From Campylobacter showae (lineage in GTDB: Bacteria; Campylobacterota; Campylobacteria; Campylobacterales; Campylobacteraceae): a stretch of 64,000 nucleotides of DNA. The notes beneath the pieces were generated by a model, which saw nothing but the letters and a program-made list of their open reading frames with translations, did not search any database and was not told where the DNA came from. The position numbers and the translations under genes are program-made. The stretch is taken from positions 1,054,001-1,118,000 of the forward strand of contig NZ_LR535679.1 in NCBI RefSeq assembly GCF_900699785.1. Reading direction: 5' to 3'. How positions within the stretch are numbered: the first letter of the stretch is position 1; each line of letters begins with the position of its first letter. Shown piece by piece: positions 51,659-61,194 of this stretch.

Positions 51659-54600
51659 TGTTTTCTAAATTTTTCATTGACCGCCCGATATTCGCCACCG
51701 TCGTATCTATAATCATAGTTATCGCGGGCGCAATGGCGATAAAGGGGCTTCCTATCGAGGAGTATCCCAAGCTAACCCCGCCTCAAATTTCCGTTAGCGC
51801 CACATACACCGGCGCCGACGCTCAGACCATCTCCGACTCCGTAGCCAGCGCGATCGAAGATCAGATAAACGGCGTAGAAAACATGCTCTATATGCAAAGC
51901 ACCTCAAGCTCGAGCGGCTCGCTAAATATCAACGTTTATTTTAAAATCGGCACCTCATCCAAGCAAGCCACGATCGACGTAAATAACCGCGTCCAAGCCG
52001 CGCTCTCAAGGCTACCTCAAGAGGTGCAAAATATGGGCGTGACCGTGCGCGAACGCAGCGGCTCGATCCTAGAAGTAGTCGGCTTTACGAGCTCAAACAT
52101 GGACTTAGTCGAGCTGTATAACTACGTAAATTTAAACATAGCAGACGAAGTTAAAAGGGTTAACGGCGTGGGCGACACGGCGCTAATCGGTAGCAAAGAG
52201 TACTCGATGAGAATTTGGCTAAAACCGGATAAACTAGCCTACTACAAGCTAACTCCTAGCGACGTAATATCTCAAATAAAAATCCAAAATAGCCAATACG
52301 CCGCCGGTAAAATAGGCGAGCAGCCCTCAGACGGCGATAATCCTTATGTCTATTCCGTTCGTTCGGACGGCCGTCTCAAAAACGCCGCGCAGTTTGGCGA
52401 TATAGTAATCAAAAGCGCGGACGGAGCGGTGCTAAAGCTAAAAGACGTAGCAACCGTGGAGCTAGGAGCGGCTAGCTACGCATCAGACTCGATGCTAAAC
52501 GGCCAAGACGCCATCCCGCTTTTAATCTTTATGCAAAACGACGCTAACGCCCTAGCCACCGCGCAAGCGGTAAACGCAAAGCTTGACGAGCTAAGTAAAA
52601 ATTTCCCGGCGGGCTTTAAACACACGATCGCGTATAACCCGACCGAATTTATCGAAGTTTCTATCCAAGAAGTCGTCAAGACCTTTATCGAGGCGATGGT
52701 CCTAGTTATCATCGTTATGTATATGTTCTTAAAGAGCTTCCGCGCGACTATCATCCCGATGCTTGCCGTTCCCGTGTCCATCATCGGCACCTTTGGCGGA
52801 CTATACGCGATGGGATTTAGTATAAATTTGATCACGCTTTTCGCGCTCATCCTTGCTATCGGTATCGTCGTGGACGACGCTATCATCGTTATCGAAAACG
52901 TGGAGAGAATTTTACACGAGGAAAAGGACATCACCGTCAAAGAAGCGACATATAAAGCGATGGAGGAGGTGCAAACGCCCGTCATCTCGATTGTACTCGT
53001 TCTCTCGGCTGTTTTTATCCCCGTTTCTTTTATGGAGGGCTTTGTCGGCGTGATCCAGCGCCAGTTCGCGCTTACTCTAGTTACTTCGGTTTGTATCTCA
53101 GGCTTTGTAGCGCTTACGCTTACTCCTGCGCTTTGCGGCGTTATGCTAAAAAAACAAGAGAGCAAGCCGTTTTGGTTTGTACAAAAATTTAACGACTTTT
53201 TCGACTGGAGTACCAAAATTTTTAGCGCAGGCGTGGCAACAGTGCTGCGTCACGTTATCATTAGCCTTATTTTGATAGGCGTTATGGGTTTTGCGACTTA
53301 CGAGCTGTTTAAAAAAGTCCCTAGCGGCCTCGTACCGTCCGAGGATAAAGGCGCGCTGATGGTTATCACTTCGCTGCCGCCGTCATCAAATATGCTAAAG
53401 ACCAAAGAAGAAGTTCAAAATATCAACCAAGCTATCCTTAGCAACCCAAATGTCGAGTTTATGATGAGTTTTGCGGGATACGATATGCTGGCGGGCGCGC
53501 TTAGGGAAAACTCGGCCATCAGCTTTATCAAGCTAAAAGACTGGAGCGAGAGAAAAACGCCGGGTAGCCAAGCAGGCGCTCTAACTGGGCCTTTTAACGG
53601 CATGCTTTGGGGCTCAAAGGAGTCGATGAGCTTTGTCGTAAACGTCCCGCCTATCATGGGTCTTTCGATGACGGGCGGCTTTGAGATGTATCTACAAAAT
53701 AAAAGCGGCAAAAGCTACGCCCAGATCGAAGCCGACGTGAAAAAAGTAGTCGCCGCGGCAAACGCGCGCCCGGATCTAACCAGCGTGCGCTCGACGCTAG
53801 AGACTAATTACCGTCAGTTTAAAATCGACGTCGATAGACAAAAAGCCCAGATGTTCGGCGTGAGCGAGAGCGAAATTTTTAGCGCGATAGGCTCGACTTT
53901 CGGCTCCTACTACATCAACGATTTTAGTCTTTTCGGTAAATCCTACCGCGTCTACGCTAGAGGCGAGGACCGATTTAGAAACAACCCGGAAGACTTGCGT
54001 AAAATTTACGTCCGCTCAAAAGGCGGCGAGATGATACCGCTAAACTCGGTCGCAACTCTAACTAGAATTTTAGGCCCCGATATCGTAGATAGATTTAACC
54101 TTTTCCCGGCGGCTAAGATCCAAGGCGACCCAAAACCGGGCTACACATCGGGAGACGCGATAAAAGCGATACAAGAAGTGGTCGAACAGACGCTAAATAT
54201 GGAAGAGTACTCGATCAGCTGGGCGGGCACGGCGTATCAGGAGGTTAGCTCGCAAGGCACGGGCGCGACGGCGTTTATATTCGGTATGATTTTCGTATTT
54301 TTGATCCTAGCGGCGCAGTATGAGCGCTGGCTCATCCCGCTAGCTGTTATCACGGCCGTTCCGTTCGCGGTTTTCGGCTCGCTAGTCACCGTTTGGGCTA
54401 GAGGGCTAACAAACGACATTTATTTCCAGATCGGACTACTGCTTCTCATCGGTCTATCGGCTAAAAACGCGATCCTTATCGTAGAATTTGCGATGCAAGA
54501 AAGACTGGCCGGCAAGAGCGTATTTGACGCGGCCGTTAATGCGGCAAGGCTTCGCTTCCGCCCGATCGTCATGACCTCGCTCGCATTTACTTTGGGCGTT

Positions 54601-54795
54601 TTCCCGATGGTTATCAGCACGGGCGCGGGCGCGGCGTCTCGCCACTCGCTGGGCACCGGCGTGATCGGCGGTATGATAGCGGCCACTACGATAGCGATAT
54701 TTTTCATACCGATGTTTTACTATCTGCTAGAAAAGCTAAACAACAAAGTCTGGGACAAAAAACCAAGCGGAGCACAGGAGGTCAAAAATGTATAA
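51658..54795 (+). CDS. cmeB: RND inner-membrane multidrug transporter (CmeB-like)
   Basis: Proton-driven efflux pump of the HAE1 family, 1045 residues, close to C. jejuni CmeB. Twelve helices in two repeats; N-terminus MFSKFFIDRPIFATVVSIIIV is typical. The proton-relay aspartates lie in GIVVDDAIIVIENVER (about 403-418) in helix 4. Porter-domain segments such as GSKEYSMRIWLKPDKLAYYKL and SIGTFGSYYINDF-like stretches are present. Forms a tripartite pump with CmeA and CmeC; bile-salt and antibiotic export expected. Confidence 0.94.
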   Translation: MFSKFFIDRPIFATVVSIIIVIAGAMAIKGLPIEEYPKLTPPQISVSATYTGADAQTISDSVASAIEDQINGVENMLYMQSTSSSSGSLNINVYFKIGTSSKQATIDVNNRVQAALSRLPQEVQNMGVTVRERSGSILEVVGFTSSNMDLVELYNYVNLNIADEVKRVNGVGDTALIGSKEYSMRIWLKPDKLAYYKLTPSDVISQIKIQNSQYAAGKIGEQPSDGDNPYVYSVRSDGRLKNAAQFGDIVIKSADGAVLKLKDVATVELGAASYASDSMLNGQDAIPLLIFMQNDANALATAQAVNAKLDELSKNFPAGFKHTIAYNPTEFIEVSIQEVVKTFIEAMVLVIIVMYMFLKSFRATIIPMLAVPVSIIGTFGGLYAMGFSINLITLFALILAIGIVVDDAIIVIENVERILHEEKDITVKEATYKAMEEVQTPVISIVLVLSAVFIPVSFMEGFVGVIQRQFALTLVTSVCISGFVALTLTPALCGVMLKKQESKPFWFVQKFNDFFDWSTKIFSAGVATVLRHVIISLILIGVMGFATYELFKKVPSGLVPSEDKGALMVITSLPPSSNMLKTKEEVQNINQAILSNPNVEFMMSFAGYDMLAGALRENSAISFIKLKDWSERKTPGSQAGALTGPFNGMLWGSKESMSFVVNVPPIMGLSMTGGFEMYLQNKSGKSYAQIEADVKKVVAAANARPDLTSVRSTLETNYRQFKIDVDRQKAQMFGVSESEIFSAIGSTFGSYYINDFSLFGKSYRVYARGEDRFRNNPEDLRKIYVRSKGGEMIPLNSVATLTRILGPDIVDRFNLFPAAKIQGDPKPGYTSGDAIKAIQEVVEQTLNMEEYSISWAGTAYQEVSSQGTGATAFIFGMIFVFLILAAQYERWLIPLAVITAVPFAVFGSLVTVWARGLTNDIYFQIGLLLLIGLSAKNAILIVEFAMQERLAGKSVFDAAVNAARLRFRPIVMTSLAFTLGVFPMVISTGAGAASRHSLGTGVIGGMIAATTIAIFFIPMFYYLLEKLNNKVWDKKPSGAQEVKNV

Positions 54796-56164
54796 AATTT
54801 TAACTTTAGCCGCGGCGCTATTTTTAGCGGGCTGCTCGTTTCGACCCGATATCCCCGAGGTTGATACGAAATTTGAATCTACGTATAAATTTGAAACTAG
54901 CGACATCAGGGACGAGTGGTGGAAGGAGTTTGGCGACGAAAACCTAAACTCCCTCGTAGCTAGCGCGCTAGAGAAAAACACCGACCTTCGCACTGCTTAT
55001 TTAAATTTACAAAAAGCGGCCGCAAGCCTAGGCATCTCGGAAGCCGATCTTTTTCCTAGCGTAAATTTAAACGTCGGCTACACAAAAGCAAAAAGTAGCG
55101 GCGAAACCTACACCAAGCAGCCTCAGACGCGCTACCGAACATCGCAGGTAAATTTAGGCCTAAGCTACGAGATAGACCTATGGGGCAGAGTGAGAAACAG
55201 CGTCGAGTCGGCTAAAGCTAGCCTAAACGCGACCAAGCTCGACTACGCCACCGCGCGCCTTAGCATAAGCTCTAGCGTGGCTAAAAGCTACTTCGCGCTC
55301 GTGGCTCTAAATATGCGCGAAGCCGTGTTAAAAGATACGCTAAAAACCTACGAGGAGACGTTGGCGCTTCGCAAAACGCAGCTTGATCTAGGCGGCATAA
55401 ACGAGACGACCTATCTACAAAGCAAAGCCGCCGTGCAGAGCGCAAAAGTAAGCCTACTAGAGGTGCAAACCTCGCTATCTCAGGCTCTAACATCCGTAGC
55501 GGTGCTAACGGGAAAATCAAACGACGAGATCCTAAACGGAGCCGTACAGAGCGCTAAAATGCTACCCAAAGAGCCCGAAGTGAGTGCGGGCGTGAGCGCG
55601 GACATACTACTGCGAAGGAGCGACGTAGCTAAAGCCTACGCCGATCTAAACGCGACTAACGCACTAATCGGCGTCGCAAAGGCCGACTATCTACCGTCCA
55701 TCTCGCTAACGGGGCTTTTCGGATTTTCTAGCGTGGATTTTGAAAATATCTTTATCAGTAACGCCAACACGTGGAGCATAGGCGGCACTTTGGTGCAGAA
55801 AATTTTCGACTATGGCAGAACCAAAAACAACGTCCGCATCGCCGAAACCAACGAGCAAATCGCGGCCGTAGCCTATGAAGCTGCGATCAAAAAGGCTCTA
55901 GGCGAGGTTAGAGACGCGCTAAACAACCGCAAAAACGCCAAACTAACGCTAAATCAAGTCAAAGAACTTCTGCTCTCGCAAGAAAAAATTTATAAGCTGG
56001 CCAAGGATCAGTTCGAGGAGGGCTACACCGGGCATCTGGAGCTACTCGATGCGCAGCGAAACCTACTCTCGGTTAGACTCCAGGACATCGCGGCAAATTT
56101 GAGCCTCATCGACTCGGTCGTGGATGTCTATAAGGCTTTTGGCGGGGGATTTAAAGCCGAATAA
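54788..56164 (+). CDS. cmeC: RND efflux outer-membrane channel (CmeC-like)
   Basis: TolC/OprM-type lipoprotein channel, 458 residues. Lipobox LAGC (Cys16). Two helical-barrel repeats are visible, each starting with a TAYLNLQKAAASLGISEADLFPSVNL-type segment: the first at about 76-110 and the second around AYADLNATNALIGVAKADYLPSISLTG. Starts 8 nt inside cmeB, so it is translationally coupled. A strong terminator follows. Confidence 0.92.
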   Translation: MYKILTLAAALFLAGCSFRPDIPEVDTKFESTYKFETSDIRDEWWKEFGDENLNSLVASALEKNTDLRTAYLNLQKAAASLGISEADLFPSVNLNVGYTKAKSSGETYTKQPQTRYRTSQVNLGLSYEIDLWGRVRNSVESAKASLNATKLDYATARLSISSSVAKSYFALVALNMREAVLKDTLKTYEETLALRKTQLDLGGINETTYLQSKAAVQSAKVSLLEVQTSLSQALTSVAVLTGKSNDEILNGAVQSAKMLPKEPEVSAGVSADILLRRSDVAKAYADLNATNALIGVAKADYLPSISLTGLFGFSSVDFENIFISNANTWSIGGTLVQKIFDYGRTKNNVRIAETNEQIAAVAYEAAIKKALGEVRDALNNRKNAKLTLNQVKELLLSQEKIYKLAKDQFEEGYTGHLELLDAQRNLLSVRLQDIAANLSLIDSVVDVYKAFGGGFKAE

Positions 56165-56175
56165 TTTTACTTTTT

Positions 56176-56200
56176 GGCGGAGTTTTCCGCCTCTTTTTTT
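56176..56200 (+). terminator. Terminator of cmeABC
   Basis: GGCGGA (56176-56181), loop GTTT, TCCGCC (56186-56191), followed by TCTTTTTTT. Confidence 0.88.
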
Positions 56201-56870
56201 AAATTTCCTTTTGCTTTTTGGCTTTAAATTTGACGAGACGTCGTCTGTAGATTTTAAATATTTCACTAGTTTTATTACCGCGATTTATCTTGCTTTATGT
56301 CTTCAAATTTCAAAATTTAGCGCTTGCTTTTGCTGTTCGCGCGGACTCCCATAAACCTATTTTTAGGCGCCTGATACTTTGGGTAAATTTTAGTTGCGAC
56401 TTTTGAGATAAATTTGCATTCAAAGGCGTAAAATTGTTTTAGCTTTGAGCGATGCGCAAAGTCGGTCAAATTTACATCGTCCTATCCGGAGTGCACTTTT
56501 TGCGAATTTACCGCTTCAAATTTACGGTTTTTAGCAAAATTTGCGAGTAGACACGTGATTTACGATCAAATTTACAGACGTATTTTGAGCTTAAATTTAG
56601 CACAAACACCCTCCGCCAAATTTCATTTTAGTTTTAGCGAGCGGCGCGAAAGCACCGTATTAAAGCAAAATAGGCCAAATTTAACGTTTTTGATATTTTA
56701 ACCGCCGATCGAAGTTTGCGATTTGCGACGATTTCGTAAATTTACGCCCTTAAATTTGACGTAGCGTAAAAAACGGGTGCGAAATTTTAAATTTGCAAGT
56801 CGAAATTTAGCTAAATTTATGTTCTGCTTCGCAAAAATCATAAATTTAACTCAAATTTAGACGCGAAATT
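56201..56870. other. Gene-free stretch packed with AAATTT words
   Basis: No credible ORF on either strand. In 56391-56870 I count about 18 AAATTT hexamers (one per 25-30 bp), mostly followed by A/G C or GC. The rest is unremarkable. See the finding on AAATTT density. Confidence 0.6.
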
Positions 56871-57452
56871 TTACTCTTTGCCGGTTAAAATTTGCACGAT
56901 AGTTTCAGGCAAAATTTCATGCTCTATCTCGTGGATTTTAGCTTCAAAATCCTCAAAGCTCATTCCCACGCTCTTTTCAAACGCGCGCTGAGCGATGATC
57001 GCACCGCCGTCTAGCTCCTCGCTGACCCAGTGCACGCTCACGCCGCCTACCTTCATATCGCTATCAAAGCTCTCTTTTATGGCATGCGCGCCTTTAAAAA
57101 GCGGCAGCAGCGACGGATGCAAATTTATCGTGCGAATCTGCCTCGTAAAAACGGGCGTAAGGATGCGCATAAAGCCCGCAAGAACCGTTAAATCGACGTT
57201 GGCGCGCTTTATCTGCGCTACGACTTCGGCGTCGAATTCCTCACGCGAGGCAAAATTAACGTGCTCGGTAACGACGCTTTGCAGGCCGTATTTTGCCGCC
57301 TTTACTATGCCGCCTGCATCGGCTTTGTTTGTTAGCGTTAGCGCGACCTCGATCTTGGTTTCGTCAAAAACTTTGCCGTGCAGCCTCTGCAAAATCGCCT
57401 CCAAATTCGAGCCGCCGCCGCTAAATAAAACCGCTATTTTTTTCGTAAACAT
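56871..57452 (-). CDS. purN: Phosphoribosylglycinamide formyltransferase
   Basis: Folate-dependent enzyme of purine biosynthesis adding a formyl group to GAR. The 193-residue protein has SGGGSNLEAIL near the N-terminus (substrate phosphate loop), LAGFMRILTPVF, and the catalytic segment INLHPSLLPLFKGAHA (about 108-123) with Asn-x-His, then a downstream Asp in VSEELDGGAI (about 140-149). Length normal. It overlaps the end of nnr by 19 nt. Confidence 0.94.
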   Translation of the reverse strand: MFTKKIAVLFSGGGSNLEAILQRLHGKVFDETKIEVALTLTNKADAGGIVKAAKYGLQSVVTEHVNFASREEFDAEVVAQIKRANVDLTVLAGFMRILTPVFTRQIRTINLHPSLLPLFKGAHAIKESFDSDMKVGGVSVHWVSEELDGGAIIAQRAFEKSVGMSFEDFEAKIHEIEHEILPETIVQILTGKE

Positions 57453-58855
57453 TTGAGTCCTTTGATGACGTCCGCGGCCGTGAGCGCGTAGTCGTTGATT
57501 TTGATTTGGCGAGCGGCTAGAGCGTGAGCCAGCGTCCCGCTGACCGCGGCATTTAGCGGGTCGTAACCCTGCGCGAGTAGTCCCGCGACGATACCGCTTA
57601 GCGCGTCCCCGCTACCGCCTTTTGCGAGCGCGGCGCTACCGTGCGTCATGACGTAGACCTCGCCGCCTTGCGCGATTAGCGTATTTGCGCCCTTTAGCAC
57701 AAGCACGCATTTAAAATTTCGGCTAAAAACTTGAGCGAGTTTGAAGCGACTTCTTTGCACTGCGCTAGCGTCAAATTTACCTAGATTCGCAAGCTCTAGC
57801 AGGCTCGCAAACTCCTTTGGATGCGGCGTTACCACTACGTTTTTGCTATTTAAAAGCTCAAGCGTGCGCGGCTCGTAGCAAAGATCGGCGTCGATAACGA
57901 GCGCATCTTTTGTTTTTAGCTCGCTAAAAAGCTCATCTTTTTGCGCCTCATCAAGCTCGCCAAGCCCCATGCCGACGGCTCCGACTCGCATTTTGGGCGT
58001 TATGCGCTCGCTTTGCATTAAAACGGGCTCAATGTTTAAATTTTTGCCCACGACGCTAACGAGCCCGGCACCGATAGTTAGCGCGGCAAGTCCCGCTATA
58101 CGCGCCGCTCCGCACTTTTCGCCGCTAACGACAAACACGTGCCCAAAGTCGCCCTTATTAGCGTTTTGCTTAGCGCGAAAGGGCAAATTTAAATCGCTCT
58201 TACCGAGTTTATAAAAGCTCGTCCCCTTCTCGTAAAGCTCGCGCGAAAGACCCAAATTTGCGACCTTTACGCGCCCCACGAAATCCTTTGCAAAGTCGCT
58301 ATAAAGCGCCGACTTTAGCGCGCCCATCGTCACGGTCGTATCAGCCTTAAAGACCGCGCCTTGCGGTACGCCGTTTTTATCAAGACCGCTCGGGATGTCG
58401 CAGGCAAGCTTATAGGCGGGTTTTTCGTTTAGCAAATTTAGCAAATTTATCGTCCGTTCGTCTAGCTCGCGGCTAAGTCCGGTTCCGAAAATCCCGTCGA
58501 TGATGCAATCAAATTCGCCGATTTGCGTCAAATTTGGGATCAAATTTACTCCGCATTTTAGCGCTCTGGTTAGCTCGATTTTTGAGGTTTCGTTTTGTTT
58601 GTCGCTCGCTAAAAACGCGAAACAATCAAATTTGCCGCCCAAAAGTCTAAGCGCGGCGAGCACGTCTGCGCCGTTATTTCCGCTGCCGACTACGCCTAAA
58701 ATTTTACGGCGTTTGGTCGATGATTTTTTAAACTTACTTCGCACGGCGTTAGCTAACGCGTTAGCGGCATTTTGCATCAGCACTTCGGTGCTAAGCCCAA
58801 ACTTGCTCACAGCCCTAGCGTCAAGCTCCGCCGTATCCCAAAATAGCTTTTTCAT
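57434..58855 (-). CDS. nnr: Bifunctional NAD(P)H-hydrate epimerase/dehydratase
   Basis: Repairs damaged NAD(P)H. A YjeF-N epimerase domain (about 1-200: LFWDTAELDARAVSKFGLSTEVLMQNAANALA, GSGNNGADVLAALRLL, DGIFGTGLSRELDE) is followed by the ADP/ATP-dependent dehydratase domain (about 215-473: GDFGHVFVVSGEKCGAARIAGLAALTIGAGLVSV, VVTPHPKEFASLL, GSAALAKGGSGDALSGIVAGLLAQG). Start chosen at the ATG at 58855, which overlaps the comM stop (ATGA) and gives the normal N-terminus; the frame runs open for 62 more codons upstream but this is comM in another frame. Confidence 0.9.
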   Translation of the reverse strand: MKKLFWDTAELDARAVSKFGLSTEVLMQNAANALANAVRSKFKKSSTKRRKILGVVGSGNNGADVLAALRLLGGKFDCFAFLASDKQNETSKIELTRALKCGVNLIPNLTQIGEFDCIIDGIFGTGLSRELDERTINLLNLLNEKPAYKLACDIPSGLDKNGVPQGAVFKADTTVTMGALKSALYSDFAKDFVGRVKVANLGLSRELYEKGTSFYKLGKSDLNLPFRAKQNANKGDFGHVFVVSGEKCGAARIAGLAALTIGAGLVSVVGKNLNIEPVLMQSERITPKMRVGAVGMGLGELDEAQKDELFSELKTKDALVIDADLCYEPRTLELLNSKNVVVTPHPKEFASLLELANLGKFDASAVQRSRFKLAQVFSRNFKCVLVLKGANTLIAQGGEVYVMTHGSAALAKGGSGDALSGIVAGLLAQGYDPLNAAVSGTLAHALAARQIKINDYALTAADVIKGLKCLRKK

Positions 58856-60372
58856 GCGCCCTCCTGCTTCACTCGGTAGCTCAAAGCCTCTAAAATGTGC
58901 GGCTTTTTGATGATACGCGAGCCTTCGATGTCGGCGACCGTGCGGGCGACTTTTAAGGTTTTGTTTATGGCGCGACGACTGAGCGAAAACCTCTGCGTCG
59001 CGTGATCTAGCGCCCCACTCGCCTCGTCGTCGCAAACGCAAAATTTAGCGATCTCTTCATCGCTAAGCTTGCCGTTTAGCTCGCTTTGCGCGCGCGCGAT
59101 TTGCGTCTCAAACACGCGTAGCACGGTATCTTGCATCGATTCGCTCGTGACGTCGCTTTTATCATCGGCGCTCACCTCGTCCATCTGTACGTGAAGGTCG
59201 ATGCGGTCTAGCACGGGCGCGGAGATGCGCGATTTATAGCGTTTGATCTCAAGCTCCGAGCATTTACACTCTAGATTTTTAGAAAGTAAATTGCCGCAAG
59301 GGCAAGGGTTCATCGCGGCTACGAACATAAATTTGGTCTCATACGTGATTTTTGAATTTACGCGCGAGATATTGATTTTGTAGTCCTCGAGCGGCTCGCG
59401 CAGGCTTTCTAAAATTTGGGGCGCAAAGTGCGGAAGCTCGTCGAAAAATAAAATCCCGCCGTTAGCTAGCCCGACCTCGCCGATCCTAGCCGAGCTCGAT
59501 CCTCCGCCAAAAATCGAACTACGCGTGCTCGTGTGGTGAGGCGAACGAAAGGCGCGAAGAGCGGAAAATTCACTCTCCTGCTGATTTAGCGAGCTATAAG
59601 CGCAACTAAGCAAAATCTCATCCAAGCTTTGCGGCGGCAAAATGTAGCGCAGGCGCTTGGCGCTCATACTCTTTCCGCATCCGGGGCTGCCCTCAAAGAT
59701 AACGTTGTGCATACCGCAAGCAGCCACCAAGCAGGCCCTTTTTGCCCTACTTTGGCCTTTGACGTCGCTAAAATTTAGCTCGAAATTTTGATTTTTTACG
59801 AAGCTTTTTTCGTCGATTTTGATCAAATTCGAAAAAAGCGGATGAACGCTGCCTACTCTGCGCGAGGCGGCAAACTCTGGCTCTAGGAAAAATTTGATCG
59901 CCTCGGCTAAATTTGAAACGGCGTAAATTTCTAAATTCGGTATCGCGCCCGCTTTTTGCGCTATCTCTTGCGGAATCAGTACGCGAGAACCCTGCGCTTT
60001 CGCGCTCAAAAAAAGTAGGATAGAAAAAAGGCTCGCCGTGCTTTTGACGCCGCCGTCAAGCCCCAGCTCGCCAAATACGAAAATAGGCTCGAAGTCGCGC
60101 TCTTTTTGCAAGGCGATTAAAAGCGCGATGGGTAGGTCGAAGTGACTGCCTGATTTTGGCATATCGGACGGGGATAAATTTATGATGATTTTTTGCGCTG
60201 GAAAAGAAAAATTTAACGACAGAAGCGCTGATTTTACGCGCTCGGCACTCTCTTTGATCGAAGCTCCCGCAAGCCCTACGATATTAAGTGCGGGCAAACC
60301 GCGGTTAAAACTGGACTCGACGTCCACAAGCCGCAATTCGTCGTTATAGGTGGCGCATTTTAGGGCTTTCAT
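58852..60372 (-). CDS. comM: ComM/YifB-family Mg-chelatase-like AAA+ ATPase
   Basis: A 506-residue helicase-like protein; in naturally competent bacteria ComM drives branch migration during integration of imported DNA. N-terminal Lon-like domain (SSFNRGLPALNIVGLAGASIKESAERVKSAL), Walker A GSPGCGKSMSAKRL (about 217-230), Walker B LFFDELPHF, HHTSTRSSIFGG and a zinc-finger-like CPCGN...CKCSELE. Natural transformation in Campylobacter makes a competence role plausible. Overlaps def by 4 nt. Confidence 0.92.
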   Translation of the reverse strand: MKALKCATYNDELRLVDVESSFNRGLPALNIVGLAGASIKESAERVKSALLSLNFSFPAQKIIINLSPSDMPKSGSHFDLPIALLIALQKERDFEPIFVFGELGLDGGVKSTASLFSILLFLSAKAQGSRVLIPQEIAQKAGAIPNLEIYAVSNLAEAIKFFLEPEFAASRRVGSVHPLFSNLIKIDEKSFVKNQNFELNFSDVKGQSRAKRACLVAACGMHNVIFEGSPGCGKSMSAKRLRYILPPQSLDEILLSCAYSSLNQQESEFSALRAFRSPHHTSTRSSIFGGGSSSARIGEVGLANGGILFFDELPHFAPQILESLREPLEDYKINISRVNSKITYETKFMFVAAMNPCPCGNLLSKNLECKCSELEIKRYKSRISAPVLDRIDLHVQMDEVSADDKSDVTSESMQDTVLRVFETQIARAQSELNGKLSDEEIAKFCVCDDEASGALDHATQRFSLSRRAINKTLKVARTVADIEGSRIIKKPHILEALSYRVKQEGA

Positions 60373-60881
60373 GCGTTTTTTTGCTTTTTATACTCTTTGT
60401 CGAATTTTTTGCGTTTGTTGTAGCCGATACGCTCGATAAAAAGGTGCCCGTCGAGATGATCCATCTCGTGCTGGATGGCGACTGACAAAAGCCCATCTGC
60501 CTCGAGCTCTTGGCGCTGTCCGAAGCGGTCTTGGTACTCTAGCGTTATAAACTCGGCTCTTTTTACGTCCTCGTAGTATCCCGGCACGCTAAGACAGCCT
60601 TCTTGATAGATTATCTCGCCCTCTTTGCGTAAAATTTTGGGATTTATGATTTCTAGCAGATCCTCTTTGCGCTGCTCTTTACTCTCTTCGTCAACTAAAT
60701 TTATGATCAAAATTCGCTTAGCCTCGCCCGTCTGGATGGCGGCTAGTCCGATACCGTTTTTAGCGATCATGGTCTCATACATGTCGTCTAAAAATTTATG
60801 CAACTCGTCGTCAAAAACTTTAACTTCAAGCGATTTGACGAAGAGTTTTTTGTTCGGATAGGTGAGAATTTCTAGTATCAT
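60369..60881 (-). CDS. def: Peptide deformylase
   Basis: Removes the N-formyl group from new proteins. The 170-residue metalloenzyme has GIGLAAIQTG (motif 1), EGCLSVP (motif 2, metal-binding Cys) and QHEMDHLDG (motif 3, HExDH). Complete and in frame. Its first 98 bp lie within a 206-bp tandem repeat unit, so its head is duplicated at the chimeric ORF upstream; the ATG at 60881 overlaps that ORF's stop. Confidence 0.95.
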   Translation of the reverse strand: MILEILTYPNKKLFVKSLEVKVFDDELHKFLDDMYETMIAKNGIGLAAIQTGEAKRILIINLVDEESKEQRKEDLLEIINPKILRKEGEIIYQEGCLSVPGYYEDVKRAEFITLEYQDRFGQRQELEADGLLSVAIQHEMDHLDGHLFIERIGYNKRKKFDKEYKKQKNA

Positions 60882-61194
60882 TTAGCTGCTTTCTCGTCTA
60901 AAATCTCGTAACGCTTACTGTCTCTGCCCGTTTTTACGAGAGTATCGAGCGCCGCAGATAGTAGCTCGGCGACCGTTTTATCGGTTCTGTCGTCTAAAAA
61001 TTTATGCAACTCGTCGTCAAAAACTTTAACTTCAAGCGATTTGACGAAGAGTTTTTTGTTCGGATAGGTGAGAATTTCTAGTATCATTTAGCTGCTTTCT
61101 CGTCTAAAATCTCGTAACGCTTACTGTCTCTGCCCGTTTTTACGAGAGTATCGAGCGCCGCAGATAGTAGCTCGGCGACCGTTTTATCGGTTCT
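60783..61194. repeat. Perfect 206-bp tandem duplication joining the def head and the GGDEF-gene tail
   Basis: Units at 60783-60988 and 60989-61194 look identical base for base (exact breakpoints shift by a base or two). Each unit holds the first 98 bp of def plus the last 110 bp of the GGDEF-like gene, so both flanking genes stay intact. Confidence 0.92.
60878..61087 (-). CDS. Chimeric small ORF produced by the tandem duplication
   Basis: A 69-codon frame: residues 1-32 are the N-terminus of peptide deformylase (MILEILTYPNKKLFVK...), residues 33-69 are the C-terminus of the GGDEF-like protein (RTDKTVAELLSAALDTLVKT... to EKAAK). The join falls in frame by chance. It keeps the upstream ATGA overlap and its stop overlaps def, so it may be translated as part of the operon. 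It lacks all deformylase catalytic motifs, so it is probably non-functional. Confidence 0.75.
   Translation of the reverse strand: MILEILTYPNKKLFVKSLEVKVFDDELHKFLDDRTDKTVAELLSAALDTLVKTGRDSKRYEILDEKAAK

Noticed and set aside
52476..53216. 246-codon antisense frame within cmeB
   Set aside because: Antisense to conserved RND helices; serine/threonine-rich shadow translation, no start signal.
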